64,000 bases of DNA from Ramlibacter lithotrophicus (GTDB lineage Bacteria > Pseudomonadota > Gammaproteobacteria > Burkholderiales > Burkholderiaceae_C), in assembly GCF_012184415.1 (NCBI RefSeq), contig NZ_VTOX01000001.1, positions 558,001-622,000 on the forward strand, in the 5' to 3' direction. The notes beneath the pieces are model-generated. The model was not told where the DNA came from, ran no database searches, and saw nothing but the letters and a program-made list of their open reading frames with translations. Both the position numbers and the translations under genes were made by a program. Numbering within the stretch: the first letter of the stretch is position 1; each line of letters opens with the position of its first letter. This document shows, one piece after another, positions 19,924-28,798 of the stretch.

Positions 19924-20577
19924 CTACGCCGGCGCGCGCTCGACGTTGGCGCCGCGCTCGATCACGAACTCGGCGTCCACCAGCTTGCGCGAGTGATTCA
20001 GGTCGCTCTGCGCGATCAGCACCGACACGTCGCTGCCCTTGAGGGCCGCGATGACCTCGGCCAGGCGCCGCGAGAGCGCCGGCGCGACGCCCTCGAACGG
20101 CTCGTCCAGCAGCAGCAGCCGCGTGCCGGCCGCCATGGCGCGTGCCAGCGCCACCATCTTCTGCTGGCCACCCGACAGCAGCAAGGCGCGGCGCGAACGC
20201 ATGTCGGCCAGTTCCGGCAGCACCTGGTAGACCAGCGCGAGCCGTTCCGACTCGCGCAGCTTCCTGTTCACCCAGACCGGCACCAGGATGTTCTCTTCCA
20301 CCGTGAGCTCCGGCACCAGGCCGCGGTCCTCGGGCATGAAGCCGATGCCCAGGGCCGCGCGCGCATGGCTGGGCAGGCTGCCGAGGTCCTGGCCGTCGAA
20401 GGTGATGCGTCCCTGGCTCGCCGGCAGGTGACCCATGATGGTGCGCAGCAACGTGGTCTTGCCCGCCCCGTTGCGGCCGACCAGCCCGGTCATCGAGCCG
20501 CTCTGGACCGACAGCGACAGGCCGCGCAGCACGGCGACCGACTGGATCGCCACGTGCAGGCCTTCAACCTTGAGCAT
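19924..20577 (-). CDS. livF: Branched-chain amino acid-type ABC transporter ATPase LivF
   Basis: This is one of two ATPases of a LivFGHM-type importer. Walker A is GRNGAGKT (near residue 35), the signature is LLSGGQQKMVALARAM, and Walker B is RLLLLDEPFEGVAP. At 217 residues it is somewhat shorter than usual LivF (about 235) because the C-terminus ends soon after the H-loop region; the H-loop position reads IAQSDLNH rather than the more common form. It overlaps livG by 14 bases. Confidence 0.9.
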   Translation of the reverse strand: MLKVEGLHVAIQSVAVLRGLSLSVQSGSMTGLVGRNGAGKTTLLRTIMGHLPASQGRITFDGQDLGSLPSHARAALGIGFMPEDRGLVPELTVEENILVPVWVNRKLRESERLALVYQVLPELADMRSRRALLLSGGQQKMVALARAMAAGTRLLLLDEPFEGVAPALSRRLAEVIAALKGSDVSVLIAQSDLNHSRKLVDAEFVIERGANVERAPA

Positions 20578-21340
20578 CGGCCACCTCCTCGCGCAGCAGC
20601 TCGCCGGTGACGTAGCGGCGCACGTCGTCGGCCCGCAGGGCGGCCGCGGGCACGTCGTCGGCGATCACCCGGCCGCTGTAGAAGGCGATCACCCGGCTGG
20701 CGTGCCGTTCCACGATGTCCATGTCGTGCTCGACGAACACCACCGTGGTGCCGCGCTCCTGGCCCAGCACGCCCATGATCGTGTCCATCATCGGAAACTT
20801 TTCCTCGGCCGAGACGCCGCTGGTGGGCTCGTCGAGCAGCAGCAGCTTGGGCTGGCCGGTCAGGGCCATCGCGATGTCGAGCAGCTTTCGCACGCCGCCG
20901 GGCAGTTCGGCAACGCGGCGCTGCTGGTGTTCGAGCAGGCCGAAGCGATCGAGCAGCCCGCGGGCGCGGTCAATCGCCGCGGGCCGGCGCGCCCGCTGCC
21001 AGAAGCTGAGCCGCCGGTCGTGGCAGGCATTGGCGACCAGCATGTTGTCCAGCGCCGTCAGGTCGCCATAGAGCTGCGGGATCTGGAACGAGCGGGCCAC
21101 GCCGAGCTGGCTGATGGCGCGAGGATGCAGCGCCGCGATGTCGGTGCCGTCCAGCACGATGCGGCCCGTGTCCGGCTTGACGTAGCCGGTGATCATGTTG
21201 ACGAAGGTGGTCTTGCCGGCGCCGTTGCTGCCGATCAGGCTGACCCGTTCCCCCGGCTCGACCCGGATGTTGATGTCCGAGGCGGCTACCACCGCGCCGA
21301 AGCGCCGGCCCACGCCCTGGGCGTCGAGGATCGGCGTCAT
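20564..21340 (-). CDS. livG: Branched-chain amino acid-type ABC transporter ATPase LivG
   Basis: The 258-residue ATPase contains Walker A GSNGAGKTT, a signature region that reads ELPGGVRKLLDIAMAL in place of the standard LSGGQ, Walker B KLLLLDEPTSGVSAEE and the H-loop VFVEHDMDIV. The altered signature (PGGVRK) is also seen in some Liv-type proteins but is worth noting. The ATG at 21340 overlaps the last codon of livM by four bases, so the genes are coupled. Confidence 0.9.
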   Translation of the reverse strand: MTPILDAQGVGRRFGAVVAASDINIRVEPGERVSLIGSNGAGKTTFVNMITGYVKPDTGRIVLDGTDIAALHPRAISQLGVARSFQIPQLYGDLTALDNMLVANACHDRRLSFWQRARRPAAIDRARGLLDRFGLLEHQQRRVAELPGGVRKLLDIAMALTGQPKLLLLDEPTSGVSAEEKFPMMDTIMGVLGQERGTTVVFVEHDMDIVERHASRVIAFYSGRVIADDVPAAALRADDVRRYVTGELLREEVADAQG

Positions 21341-22323
21341 CGCGTGCGCTCCCTGGTCCACAGCGAGCCGATGCCCCCGGGCAGGAAGCGGATCACGAAC
21401 AGCAGGAACAGGCCCAGCGCCAGCTGCCAGGTGTTGGGAAAGTAGGAGCTCGAGAACGAGCGAACCACTTCCAGCACCGTGCTGGCCACGAACACGGCGG
21501 CGATGCTGTGCCAGCCGGCCAGGATGGCGACGAACACGAACTCGCCCGAGGTGGTCCAGTAGCTGAAGTTCGGGTCGATGTGGCCCAGCGCCAGCACCGC
21601 CAGCGCGCCGCCCACGCCGCCGCTGAATGCCGCCAGCACGAAGTTGATCGCCATCGCCTGCCGGACCGAGCCGCCGAGGTACTCGACCCGCAGCTCGTTC
21701 TCGCGCACGGCCAGCGTGATCAGCCCGCGCGTGCTGTCGAAATAGACGCGAGCCAGCAGCGCCATCACGGTGGCGAGCAGCACCGTCAGCACGTAGATGA
21801 TGTAGCCGACCCGCGCGTCCGGCAGCGCCTGGCCGAACAGCGTCGGGCGGCCGATGTTGAAGCCGTCGGAGCCGCCCAGCACGTCCAGCTTCATCAGCAG
21901 GCCATACGTCACCATCGACAGTGCCAGCGTCAGCATCGCGAAGAAGATGCCGCGGTAGCGCGACAGCAGCGGCGCGAAGGGCGCGGCGACCAGCGTCGCG
22001 AGCACGCCGCCCGACACCGCGAGCACCAGCGCGTCCGTCACGCCGAGCTTGTTGAAGGCCAGCGCGGCCGTGTAGCCGCCCACCGCGAACACCATGCCCT
22101 GGCCGAACGGCACCACCCCGCCGCGCATCAGCACCACGATGCCCAGCGACACCAGGCCGTTGGCGGCGGCCATGGTGATCAGGAAGGTGAGCCACTTGGG
22201 CATGAACAGCCCGCCCACTGACAGCGCGACAGCGCAGGCGGCGCCCAGCGCCAGCACGCGGCCGACCGAGGGACCGCGGGCCGCGGCGGCGACTGGCAGC
22301 GACGATGCCGGGACTGCGGACAT
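21337..22323 (-). CDS. livM: Branched-chain amino acid-type ABC transporter permease LivM
   Basis: The 328-residue integral membrane protein has about 9-10 hydrophobic helices and LivM hallmarks: GVVPFGQGMVFAVGGYTAALAFN, the EAA-like loop AVRENELRVEYLGGSVRQAM and a final hydrophobic segment LALGLFLLFVIRFLPGGIG. It forms the membrane channel with LivH. It begins two bases after livH ends. Confidence 0.9.
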   Translation of the reverse strand: MSAVPASSLPVAAAARGPSVGRVLALGAACAVALSVGGLFMPKWLTFLITMAAANGLVSLGIVVLMRGGVVPFGQGMVFAVGGYTAALAFNKLGVTDALVLAVSGGVLATLVAAPFAPLLSRYRGIFFAMLTLALSMVTYGLLMKLDVLGGSDGFNIGRPTLFGQALPDARVGYIIYVLTVLLATVMALLARVYFDSTRGLITLAVRENELRVEYLGGSVRQAMAINFVLAAFSGGVGGALAVLALGHIDPNFSYWTTSGEFVFVAILAGWHSIAAVFVASTVLEVVRSFSSSYFPNTWQLALGLFLLFVIRFLPGGIGSLWTRERTR

Positions 22324-22325
22324 GC

Positions 22326-23222
22326 TCAGATCTTCCGCGCCTGGGTGCGCTGGAACAGGCCCTCGGGCCTGAACATCAGCACGATGGCCATCACGATGTA
22401 GATGGAAAACAGCTCGGCCACCGGCGCCGTGTGCACCGCCAGCGAACGGGCCAGGCCCACGATGAGGGCACCGACGGCGGCGCCTGGAATGCTGCCGAGG
22501 CCGCCGATGATCACCACCGCGAACGAGACGATGATCACGCCGACCGATACGCCCGGCTGCACCGAGATCATCGGGGCGGTGAAGGCGCCGCCGATCGCGG
22601 CCAGGAAGATGCCGATCGAGAATGCCAGCATGTACACGCGCGACACGTTGACGCCCATGCTGGAAGCCACCTCGGCGCTGTGGATCACGGCCAGCACGAT
22701 CTTGCCCTGGCGGGTGCGGTTCAGCCCCCACCACACCAGCAAGCCGACGGCGACGGCCAGGCCCACCAGCACGAAGTCGTAGCCGACGTAGGTCTGCTGG
22801 CCCAGGTGCACGTTGCCGAACAGGCCGTAGGGCTCGGAGACGTAGTACGGATTGGCGCCCCAGACCAGCTTGGTGACGTCTTCCATGATCAGGAACATGG
22901 CGTAGGTCACCAGCACCAGCAGCACCTCGTCGCGCCCATAGAAGAACCGCAGCAGCGCCCGCTCGGTGAGCGGCGCCACCACGGCGGCGACGGCCACCGC
23001 GGCCAGCAGCATGGCCACGATCGAAAAGGCCGGCGCCCATTTCATCGCCGCCGCCCAGCCGACGAAGCTGGCGGCGGCGTACGCGCCCAGCGCGTAGAAG
23101 CTGCCGTGGGCGATGTTGAGGATCTTGAGGACGCCGAAGACCAGCGTCAGGCCCAGGGACACGATGAACAGCCAGGACGCATAGGTCAGGCCGTCGACGA
23201 GGATGGTGATCAGCTCGTTGAT
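22326..23222 (-). CDS. livH: Branched-chain amino acid-type ABC transporter permease LivH, unusual start
   Basis: LivH is the second membrane subunit. The sequence from VSLGLTLVFGVLKILNIAHGSFYALGA on is typical, with the EAA-like loop VIHSAEVASSMGVNVSRVYMLAF and a final helix before RPEGLFQRTQARKI. The first standard start codon (GTG at 23162) would cut through the first membrane helix. In frame upstream the sequence reads NELITILVDGLTYASWLFI, which completes that helix, and an AAGGGAG site (23229-23235) lies six bases before an ATC codon at 23220-23222. I therefore place the start at ATC, a rare start, or an ATG altered by one base. Length is then 298 residues. Confidence 0.82.
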   Translation of the reverse strand: MNELITILVDGLTYASWLFIVSLGLTLVFGVLKILNIAHGSFYALGAYAAASFVGWAAAMKWAPAFSIVAMLLAAVAVAAVVAPLTERALLRFFYGRDEVLLVLVTYAMFLIMEDVTKLVWGANPYYVSEPYGLFGNVHLGQQTYVGYDFVLVGLAVAVGLLVWWGLNRTRQGKIVLAVIHSAEVASSMGVNVSRVYMLAFSIGIFLAAIGGAFTAPMISVQPGVSVGVIIVSFAVVIIGGLGSIPGAAVGALIVGLARSLAVHTAPVAELFSIYIVMAIVLMFRPEGLFQRTQARKI

Positions 23223-23316
23223 AAGGGGCTCCCTTGGGGTGCTTCGTCAGCTTCGGCGCCGCCCTGGCGGGCGCAGCGGCGCCCGGCCCCGCCTGGCGGC
23301 GCCGCTCTCGCAGCGA

Positions 23317-24645
23317 TCAGGGGCAGCCCTTCGCTCCCGGGAAGCCGGCCTTGATCCACTCTTCCGACTTCATGTTCGGCGGCGGATTCACGCAGTCGGC
23401 CGGGAACCGCACGATGTCGTCCAGCATGACCATCTTCCTGGCCGCGTCGTACCTGGTCTTGCCGATGGCCGTGTCCTGCACCGCCTGGTGGCCGTTGCCC
23501 AGGGCCATGCGGATGCGCCCGGCCGGCGAGTCCCACTCCGACCCGCGCAGCGCCGCGGCGAGCTGCTCCGGCGTCGGCTTCTTGCCGCCGTTGGCGGCCA
23601 TCGCCTTTTCGACGGCCAGCTTCAGGCCCAGCAGCGACTGCACCATGCGATACGGTGCCTGCACCGGATAGACGTTGTAGGCCTTGCTGTAGAGGTCCCA
23701 CCACCAGTCGTTGAGCGGCGACTTCGGCGACATCAGTCCGTAGGCGCCGCGCGCACCGAGGATGGTGCCGTCGGGCATCTTGTCGCCCAGTCCCGGCAGC
23801 ACGTGGTCGCCGGCGGACAGCACGACCTGGGTGCGCTTGAACAGGCCGCGCGGGCCGGCCTGCAGGATGAAGGCCTGCAGGTCGCCGCCCCACAGGCTGC
23901 TGTGGGTGACGTCGGCGCCCTTGGACATCAGCGCCGAGATCTCGGTGCCGTACTGGCCGGCGCCGAACTTGGGCAGCAGGTCCTCGCCGGCCCTGGCGCC
24001 CGGGAACAGCTTTTCCATCGACCCCATGAAGTCCTTGCGCGAATCCTGGCCCCAGGCGTAGTCCTGGTTGATCATGTTGAAGGACGCGGCCTTCACGTTC
24101 TTGGCCTTGAGGTAGCGCGCCAGCGCCACGTTGTCCATGGCGGCGTGCGAGGCGGTGCGGAACACGTAGTTGAGCTTGTTGTCCTCGAAGATCCGCGGCG
24201 TGCCGCAGTCGTACAGGACCAGGAACTTCTTCATCTCCTCGGCCACCGGCGCGACCGCCAGGCAGTCGCCCGAGCCCACGTAGCCGACCACCGCGTCGAC
24301 CTTGTCGCGGTCGTACAGGTTGCGCAGTTCCTGCACCTGCTTGGTGGCGCCGCCGTTCTCGTCGACATAGATCGGCTCGATCTTCATGCCGCCGAAGCCG
24401 ACCTTGTTGTATGGCGCCGGCGCGCTGCCCTTGTTGAAGGCGTCGATCACCACCTTGGCGCCGTTGACGGCCGGAATGCCGAAGCTCTCGGCCGCCTGGC
24501 CCGAGAGAAAACTGACGATGCCGACCTTGAACGTTTCCTGCGCCTGGGCCGCGCCGGCCACGCACAGCGCGGCGGCCGCCGCCAGCGCCGTTCGGCTGCG
24601 CACCGACTGCCAGGCCGAAGAGAAACGGGGGGATCGTGCTGCCAT
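23317..24645 (-). CDS. ABC transporter substrate-binding protein, Liv type
   Basis: The 442-residue periplasmic protein has a signal peptide (residues 1-36, ending in VAGAAQA) and a type I periplasmic binding domain from about residue 38 (TFKVGIVSFLSGQAA). It contains VDAVVGYVGSGDCLAVAPVAEE, a typical ligand-pocket strand. It is the first gene of the operon SBP-livH-livM-livG-livF, with the AMP-forming synthetase last, and is probably the most expressed. The ligand could be an aromatic or fatty acid as well as an amino acid. Confidence 0.9.
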   Translation of the reverse strand: MAARSPRFSSAWQSVRSRTALAAAAALCVAGAAQAQETFKVGIVSFLSGQAAESFGIPAVNGAKVVIDAFNKGSAPAPYNKVGFGGMKIEPIYVDENGGATKQVQELRNLYDRDKVDAVVGYVGSGDCLAVAPVAEEMKKFLVLYDCGTPRIFEDNKLNYVFRTASHAAMDNVALARYLKAKNVKAASFNMINQDYAWGQDSRKDFMGSMEKLFPGARAGEDLLPKFGAGQYGTEISALMSKGADVTHSSLWGGDLQAFILQAGPRGLFKRTQVVLSAGDHVLPGLGDKMPDGTILGARGAYGLMSPKSPLNDWWWDLYSKAYNVYPVQAPYRMVQSLLGLKLAVEKAMAANGGKKPTPEQLAAALRGSEWDSPAGRIRMALGNGHQAVQDTAIGKTRYDAARKMVMLDDIVRFPADCVNPPPNMKSEEWIKAGFPGAKGCP

Positions 24646-24827
24646 GTCTTGTCTCCTGTGCGCCGCGAGGCGCGGTATCGAGCCGCGAACAGCCGGGTTG
24701 GCATGCGATCTTGTTCGTTCGGGCGCCGGCTTGGAATGCGCGGAAACCCGGGGCGGGCTCGTCCCTTGCGCGACAGTGCTTGCCGTACTGCGGACTGCCG
24801 CTCGCCGAGTTGCGGCGCGCGACCGAC

Positions 24828-26479
24828 TCAGGCGTACGCGAGGCCGGCCTGGGCCAGGCCCGTGAACTGGATGTTGGCCAGGTTGTACGCCGTCTCGGAC
24901 GCCAGCACGCCCAGGCTGGCGGCGGTGGCCGCGCCTGACTGCAGCATCGACAGGTAGGGTGCCGCCTCGGCAGCGGTCGGTGCATGGCCGATCACGTTCG
25001 TATAGAGCAGGTCGACCACGGCCTCGTGGCTGGCCGCGCCCGATCCCAGCCGGACATCGATCGCGAACTGCACCAGCTGCGACGCGCTCAGGCCCAGGTC
25101 GGCGTAGCTCAATCCGATGGCCACGTACAGCGGGTCCTTCACGGCATCCTTGCCGAATACCGCTCCCAGGGTCCGGGCGACCGTCCCGGCGTTGGCAGCC
25201 AGGTCGAGCGCCAGGCCGGCGTCGCCGAAGCGGATCCGCTCCACGCCGCCGAGGGTGTCGGCTCCCTGCGAGCCCGAGCGGTCAGTGACCGTGAAGCCGC
25301 TCGCGCTCGCCGCGACCGTGAATCCGGCGCGAGCGCCGGAGTACGCGGCGATGTCGATCCCGCCGCCGCCGTCCAGCCTGTCGTTGCCGCCGCCGCCCTG
25401 CAATCGATTGGCCGCGTCGTTGCCGACCAGGTGGTCATCGCCGGCGCCGCCGATCGCGTTCTCGATCACGGCGCCGTAGGCGATGGCGAGGTTGTTGGTT
25501 CCGTCGTAGGTCGCTGCCGGCGGAGGCGACGACCAGTTGAAGCCGGCGCCAGAGTCCGAAGGAATCGAGATGCTCGAAAAGCTGCCAGCGCGCAGGTCGA
25601 TCACGCTGCCGCGCGTGAAGTTGTCGATGGAGATCGTGTCGCTGCCGCCGGCGTCCCAGAGCGTGCGCATGAACGGCACCGACGGATCGAACGTGTAGAC
25701 GTCGTCGCCGGTGCGGTACGACATGTTGGCGCCATAGAGGTATTGCGCCGCGGCGATGTCCAGCAGCATCGGCGTGTCGGGCTGCACGTGGAACGAGTCC
25801 CAGCGGATCGAGTTCCCTCGTGCGTCACCCGCACGAACAGGCTGTTCGGCCCTTCCGTATAGGACATCACCGAGTACTGCGTGCTGTCCAAAGCCGCGGG
25901 AAGCCTGCTGGCATCCTCGAACGGATGCTTCAGGCCGACGGCATGGCCGATCTCGTGCAGCAGGCTGCTGAAGTTGCCCGAGCCGGCCGCCCAACCCTGG
26001 TCCGCATCGGTGCCGGACCCCAAGGTGCTGATCCACACATCGCCAGCGGCCGGCCACCAGGCGTTCGGATAGGTCGCCCATCCCCACACCCCGGCGCCGA
26101 TGCCGCCGTCGGACGAAGCGGAAGTCCAGGCAAAGCGGACGTCACCCACGTTGGTGGCGGTGTCGGCCACCTCCTGGAACGTCAGGTTGGCGACCGCCGA
26201 CCACTGCGCGAGCGCGCCGCGCGCGCCCGCCTGCTGCTCCAGGTTCAGGCCGTAGCGCGTGGCGGCCGTGTTCTCGCCCAGGTCGGAATACGGCGCGCCG
26301 TTGTAGCCGGCGAACGTCGCCGCAGCGCCGTTGATCCACGGGAAGCTGTAAGTCAGCGCCGCGCCCGTGCTTGCCGGCCCCGCGTCCCACTTCACTCCCG
26401 CCAGGAGGGCATTGACGTTCGGGTCCAGGGATGCCGGGACGTTCTGGTAGGTGGCGCTGGACGTAGTCGGAGACGGCAT
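24828..26479 (-). pseudogene. Serralysin-like M10 metalloprotease with RTX repeats, frameshifted
   Basis: The first frame (from ATG at 26479) encodes a protease domain with the zinc site HEIGHAVGLKH (near residues 175-185) and the Met-turn SVMSYTEG. The second frame continues without a gap as NSIRWDSFHVQPDTPMLLDI, then RTX-type glycine/aspartate repeats (GGAGDDHLVGNDAANRLQGG) and a C-terminal DUF4214-like region. The frames join at the CCC run at 25815-25817, where one base appears to be missing (VTHEG to NSIRW). If real, the protein is lost; if an assembly error, this is one intact secreted protease of about 550 residues exported by a type I system. Confidence 0.8.
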
Positions 26480-26589
26480 GTGAAAGGGTGAGGTGCGGGG
26501 GCCGGCGGCGCCGGCGCGAAGTGCGCAGCTTACCGCCGAGCCGGCGCGCCGGTCCATGCGAGTGGCATCGGTGCAACGTCCTCCAGGCG

Positions 26590-27816
26590 TCAGCGCGCCG
26601 AGTCCAGCACCGGCAGTTCGGCGATCGAATCCGACCCCTGGTCCAGCCAGGCGACGCGGCTGTCGAAGCTCCACGCGGTGCGCGACATGTCCCGCACCTT
26701 GGAGACCATGGCCGACGGCTGCGAGCGGGCGCTGGTGGCCAGCAGCCCCACCCCGACCTGCGCGGCCCATTCCGTCCCCTCGTCGCCGGGCGCTTCGGCG
26801 GAAGGCGTGGTGTGCAGCGTCACGGGCCGGGTCAGTTGCTTCGCGAGCCGCCGCCCGAGCTGCATCAGCCGCTCGGCGTCGCGGGCGTTGCGCGACACTA
26901 GGAGGAAGGCGTCGTCGGCCAGGCGGCCCATGTCCATGTCGGCCGGCGCGCAGCGGCGCAGCCGGCTGGCGCACACGAACAGGGCGTGGTTCAGCGCCGC
27001 GCGGCCGTGCAGGTTCTCGAGCGCATACAGGTTGCCGATCGAGACGGCGATGAGCACGACCGGACGATCCGGTTCGCGATGCCGCCCGAACGCCTGCACG
27101 GCCATCTGCGCGACGGCGTGGCTGGAGCGCATGCGCGTGATCGGGTCGTAGCGTGGCCCCTGGGCCAGCACTTCGCGCATCTCGATCAGGAAGGAATATC
27201 GCAGCCACAGCATCGCGCCGACGGCCGTGAGGAAGCCGATCCCGGCCACCGCGCTGATGGCGTGCACCGGCCAGGGCACGCCGGCGCGGTCAAGGGCGAT
27301 CAGCGTCGCGCCGGCGACCAGGGTCAGGGCGAACACGAGCGACGAGGCCGCGATCCACGCCACGTCGTCGCCGCGCAAGGCGCTGCGGACGCTGACGACC
27401 AGGGAGACCAGGGCGACGCCGGCGGCGATCAGGCTGGCGAGCGTCACGGCCTGGCGCGGACTCACCAGCCAGCTCAGCGAAACGGCGGCTGCCGTCACCA
27501 GCGCCGTGGCACGCAGGACGATGGCGCGGGTGGCGCGCTCGCGCAGCAAGCCCAGGTCGACCAGCAGCAGCAGGCCCAGCATGATCGCGGTGACGATGCC
27601 GGCCACCGAGACGAGCCGCAGCTGCTCGAACCGGTCGCTGCCCGGCAGCCACCCCAGATAGCTCACGACGAACAGCGCCGTCAGCAGCGCCGTCACTACC
27701 GACTGCAGCGCGACCCGGTGATGCGACTGCGCGAACACGGCAAGCCCGCCCACGACCAGCAGCACGACGGCCGCGAAGAAGCCGCCCCACACGAAACTGA
27801 TCGCATCCAGCTGCAT
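26590..27816 (-). CDS. Membrane protein with degenerate GGDEF domain
   Basis: The 408-residue protein has about seven N-terminal membrane helices (residues 5-220) followed by a cytoplasmic domain with diguanylate cyclase features: YDPITRMRSSHAVAQM replaces the usual start DxLTGLxNR, and the active-site loop reads RLADDAFLL (about residues 294-302) where RxGGDEFxx is expected. The two glycines and the glutamate are lost, so cyclase activity is unlikely. It might sense a membrane signal or bind nucleotides. It lies 110 bp upstream of the serralysin start on the same strand. Confidence 0.75.
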   Translation of the reverse strand: MQLDAISFVWGGFFAAVVLLVVGGLAVFAQSHHRVALQSVVTALLTALFVVSYLGWLPGSDRFEQLRLVSVAGIVTAIMLGLLLLVDLGLLRERATRAIVLRATALVTAAAVSLSWLVSPRQAVTLASLIAAGVALVSLVVSVRSALRGDDVAWIAASSLVFALTLVAGATLIALDRAGVPWPVHAISAVAGIGFLTAVGAMLWLRYSFLIEMREVLAQGPRYDPITRMRSSHAVAQMAVQAFGRHREPDRPVVLIAVSIGNLYALENLHGRAALNHALFVCASRLRRCAPADMDMGRLADDAFLLVSRNARDAERLMQLGRRLAKQLTRPVTLHTTPSAEAPGDEGTEWAAQVGVGLLATSARSQPSAMVSKVRDMSRTAWSFDSRVAWLDQGSDSIAELPVLDSAR

Positions 27817-27907
27817 GGCCGCACCTTACCGGCGCAACTCAAGCGTGGCAATGGAAACGGACATGAGGCGGCTCGGAGGTGATGCGCGGCGACATCGAGG
27901 AGCTCGC

Positions 27908-27936
27908 TTGCCGCCTTGTTGATCGCTACGTATACT
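27908..27936 (+). promoter_or_regulatory. Candidate sigma-70 promoter
   Basis: TTGCCG (27908-27913) and TATACT (27931-27936) are separated by exactly 17 bases. The predicted start of transcription near 27943 would place the ATG at 27987 behind a leader of about 44 bases. It drives the pair of small membrane protein genes. Confidence 0.45.
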
Positions 27937-28311
27937 TTACGGCTCATTGAAGCCCGGTTATCGCATACCTTTTTCTACCGTTCAACATGGAACAGCGGCC
28001 CACGCCGCCCACGCCGCCCACGCCGCCCACTGCTGTGCGGCCTCGCATGGGTGGCGGCCACGATGGCGGCCTGGGTACTGGTGGTCGCAGCGAGCGGCTT
28101 GGCCGGTGCCGCTTCGCATCCGTCGTATTGGCGGCGGGTGACGACGTTCGGTGCCGTTGTTGGACTCGCCGCCTTTCTCAACGGTTTCGCGCTGGGCCCA
28201 GAGCGATCGCTAAGACAGCTGGACGAAGAAGCGCCGTTCCGTTGGCGCAACGTTCTTGTCGCCATGGTGATCGTGCTGCTTGGCAGATACCTCCTCAGGA
28301 TGATGGACTAG
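27916..28311 (+). CDS. Small membrane protein, first of two tandem paralogues
   Basis: The open frame encodes 131 residues with two or three membrane helices (LLCGLAWVAATMAAWVLVV, TTFGAVVGLAAFLNGFAL, NVLVAMVIVLLGRYLL). Its C-terminal half (LGPERSLRQLDEEAPFRWRN) matches the next gene (LGPSRVLHHLENESQGRLWV). The start is uncertain: TTG at 27916 lies inside the candidate promoter, while ATG at 27987 begins MEQRPTPPTPP, very like the paralogue's MVHPPTPP, but in another frame that would need a one-base shift in the CCCACGCCG repeat. Function unknown. Confidence 0.5.
   Translation: MLIATYTLRLIEARLSHTFFYRSTWNSGPRRPRRPRRPLLCGLAWVAATMAAWVLVVAASGLAGAASHPSYWRRVTTFGAVVGLAAFLNGFALGPERSLRQLDEEAPFRWRNVLVAMVIVLLGRYLLRMMD
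27999..28030. repeat. Tandem repeat (CCCACGCCG)x3
   Basis: Three perfect copies of the 9-base unit CCCACGCCG (27999-28025) plus a partial copy CCCAC. They lie at the 5' end of the first small membrane protein gene, exactly where a frame change would be needed to join its two halves. Confidence 0.8.
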
Positions 28312-28352
28312 ATCGACTGCACAAGTGCGTTCAACATGCGAGGAGACGAGAG

Positions 28353-28676
28353 ATGGTTCATCCACCCACACCACCGTCGCTGGCTTCACGTATCGTCTGC
28401 GCTTTTGCGTGCGCCGGCACGATTGCCCTTCTCGCTGCGGTCGCGCCCATCGCATCTGTGCTGGCCGGCGCGGATCTATCGCCACAGACGCTTCGCCGGT
28501 TGTTCACCGTCACCGGCTTCTTTTGCCTGCTTGCCGCAGGTGCGGGATTCTGGCTCGGTCCCTCGCGGGTCCTCCATCATCTCGAAAATGAGTCGCAGGG
28601 CAGACTGTGGGTAAGCATTCTCATGGCCCTCGGCGTGACGGCCCTGGTTCGGCTCCTTTGGCGATTCGCCGGCTGA
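28353..28676 (+). CDS. Small membrane protein, second of two tandem paralogues
   Basis: The 107-residue protein starts at an ATG with an AGGAG site eight bases upstream. It has three predicted membrane helices (VCAFACAGTIALLAAVAPIA, LFTVTGFFCLLAAGAGFWL, LWVSILMALGVTALVRLL) separated by ADLSPQTLRR and LGPSRVLHHLENESQG. It is paralogous to the preceding gene and converges with the peptide-export operon. No family is recognised; immunity proteins of peptide toxins often look like this, but nothing ties it to that role beyond proximity. Confidence 0.6.
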   Translation: MVHPPTPPSLASRIVCAFACAGTIALLAAVAPIASVLAGADLSPQTLRRLFTVTGFFCLLAAGAGFWLGPSRVLHHLENESQGRLWVSILMALGVTALVRLLWRFAG

Positions 28677-28714
28677 CCACTGGTAAAGGCTAGCCACCTG
28701 AAGTGCCGAAGTGG

Positions 28715-28735
28715 CGATACGTACTCACCGTATCG
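28715..28735. terminator. Possible bidirectional stem-loop between convergent genes
   Basis: CGATACG (28715-28721) and CGTATCG (28729-28735) form a 7-bp stem with a 7-base loop. It lies between the second small membrane protein (ends 28676) and the TraB/GumN-like gene (ends 28799). No T-run follows, so a role as terminator is only suggested by position. Confidence 0.35.
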
Positions 28736-28798
28736 GCGGAGTTCACCAGCAGATCGCCTTAGCAGTGCTATGCGCGTTCGAACGGCGGCACTCGGTGC

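Noticed and set aside
24828-26479. Programmed ribosomal frameshift in the serralysin-like gene
   Set aside because: The join has only a three-base C/G run and no slippery heptamer or obvious downstream structure, so a lesion or sequence error is simpler.
27999-28030. Possible CRISPR repeats
   Set aside because: The units are 9 bases, directly adjacent without spacers, and lie at a gene start; no cas genes are present in the window.
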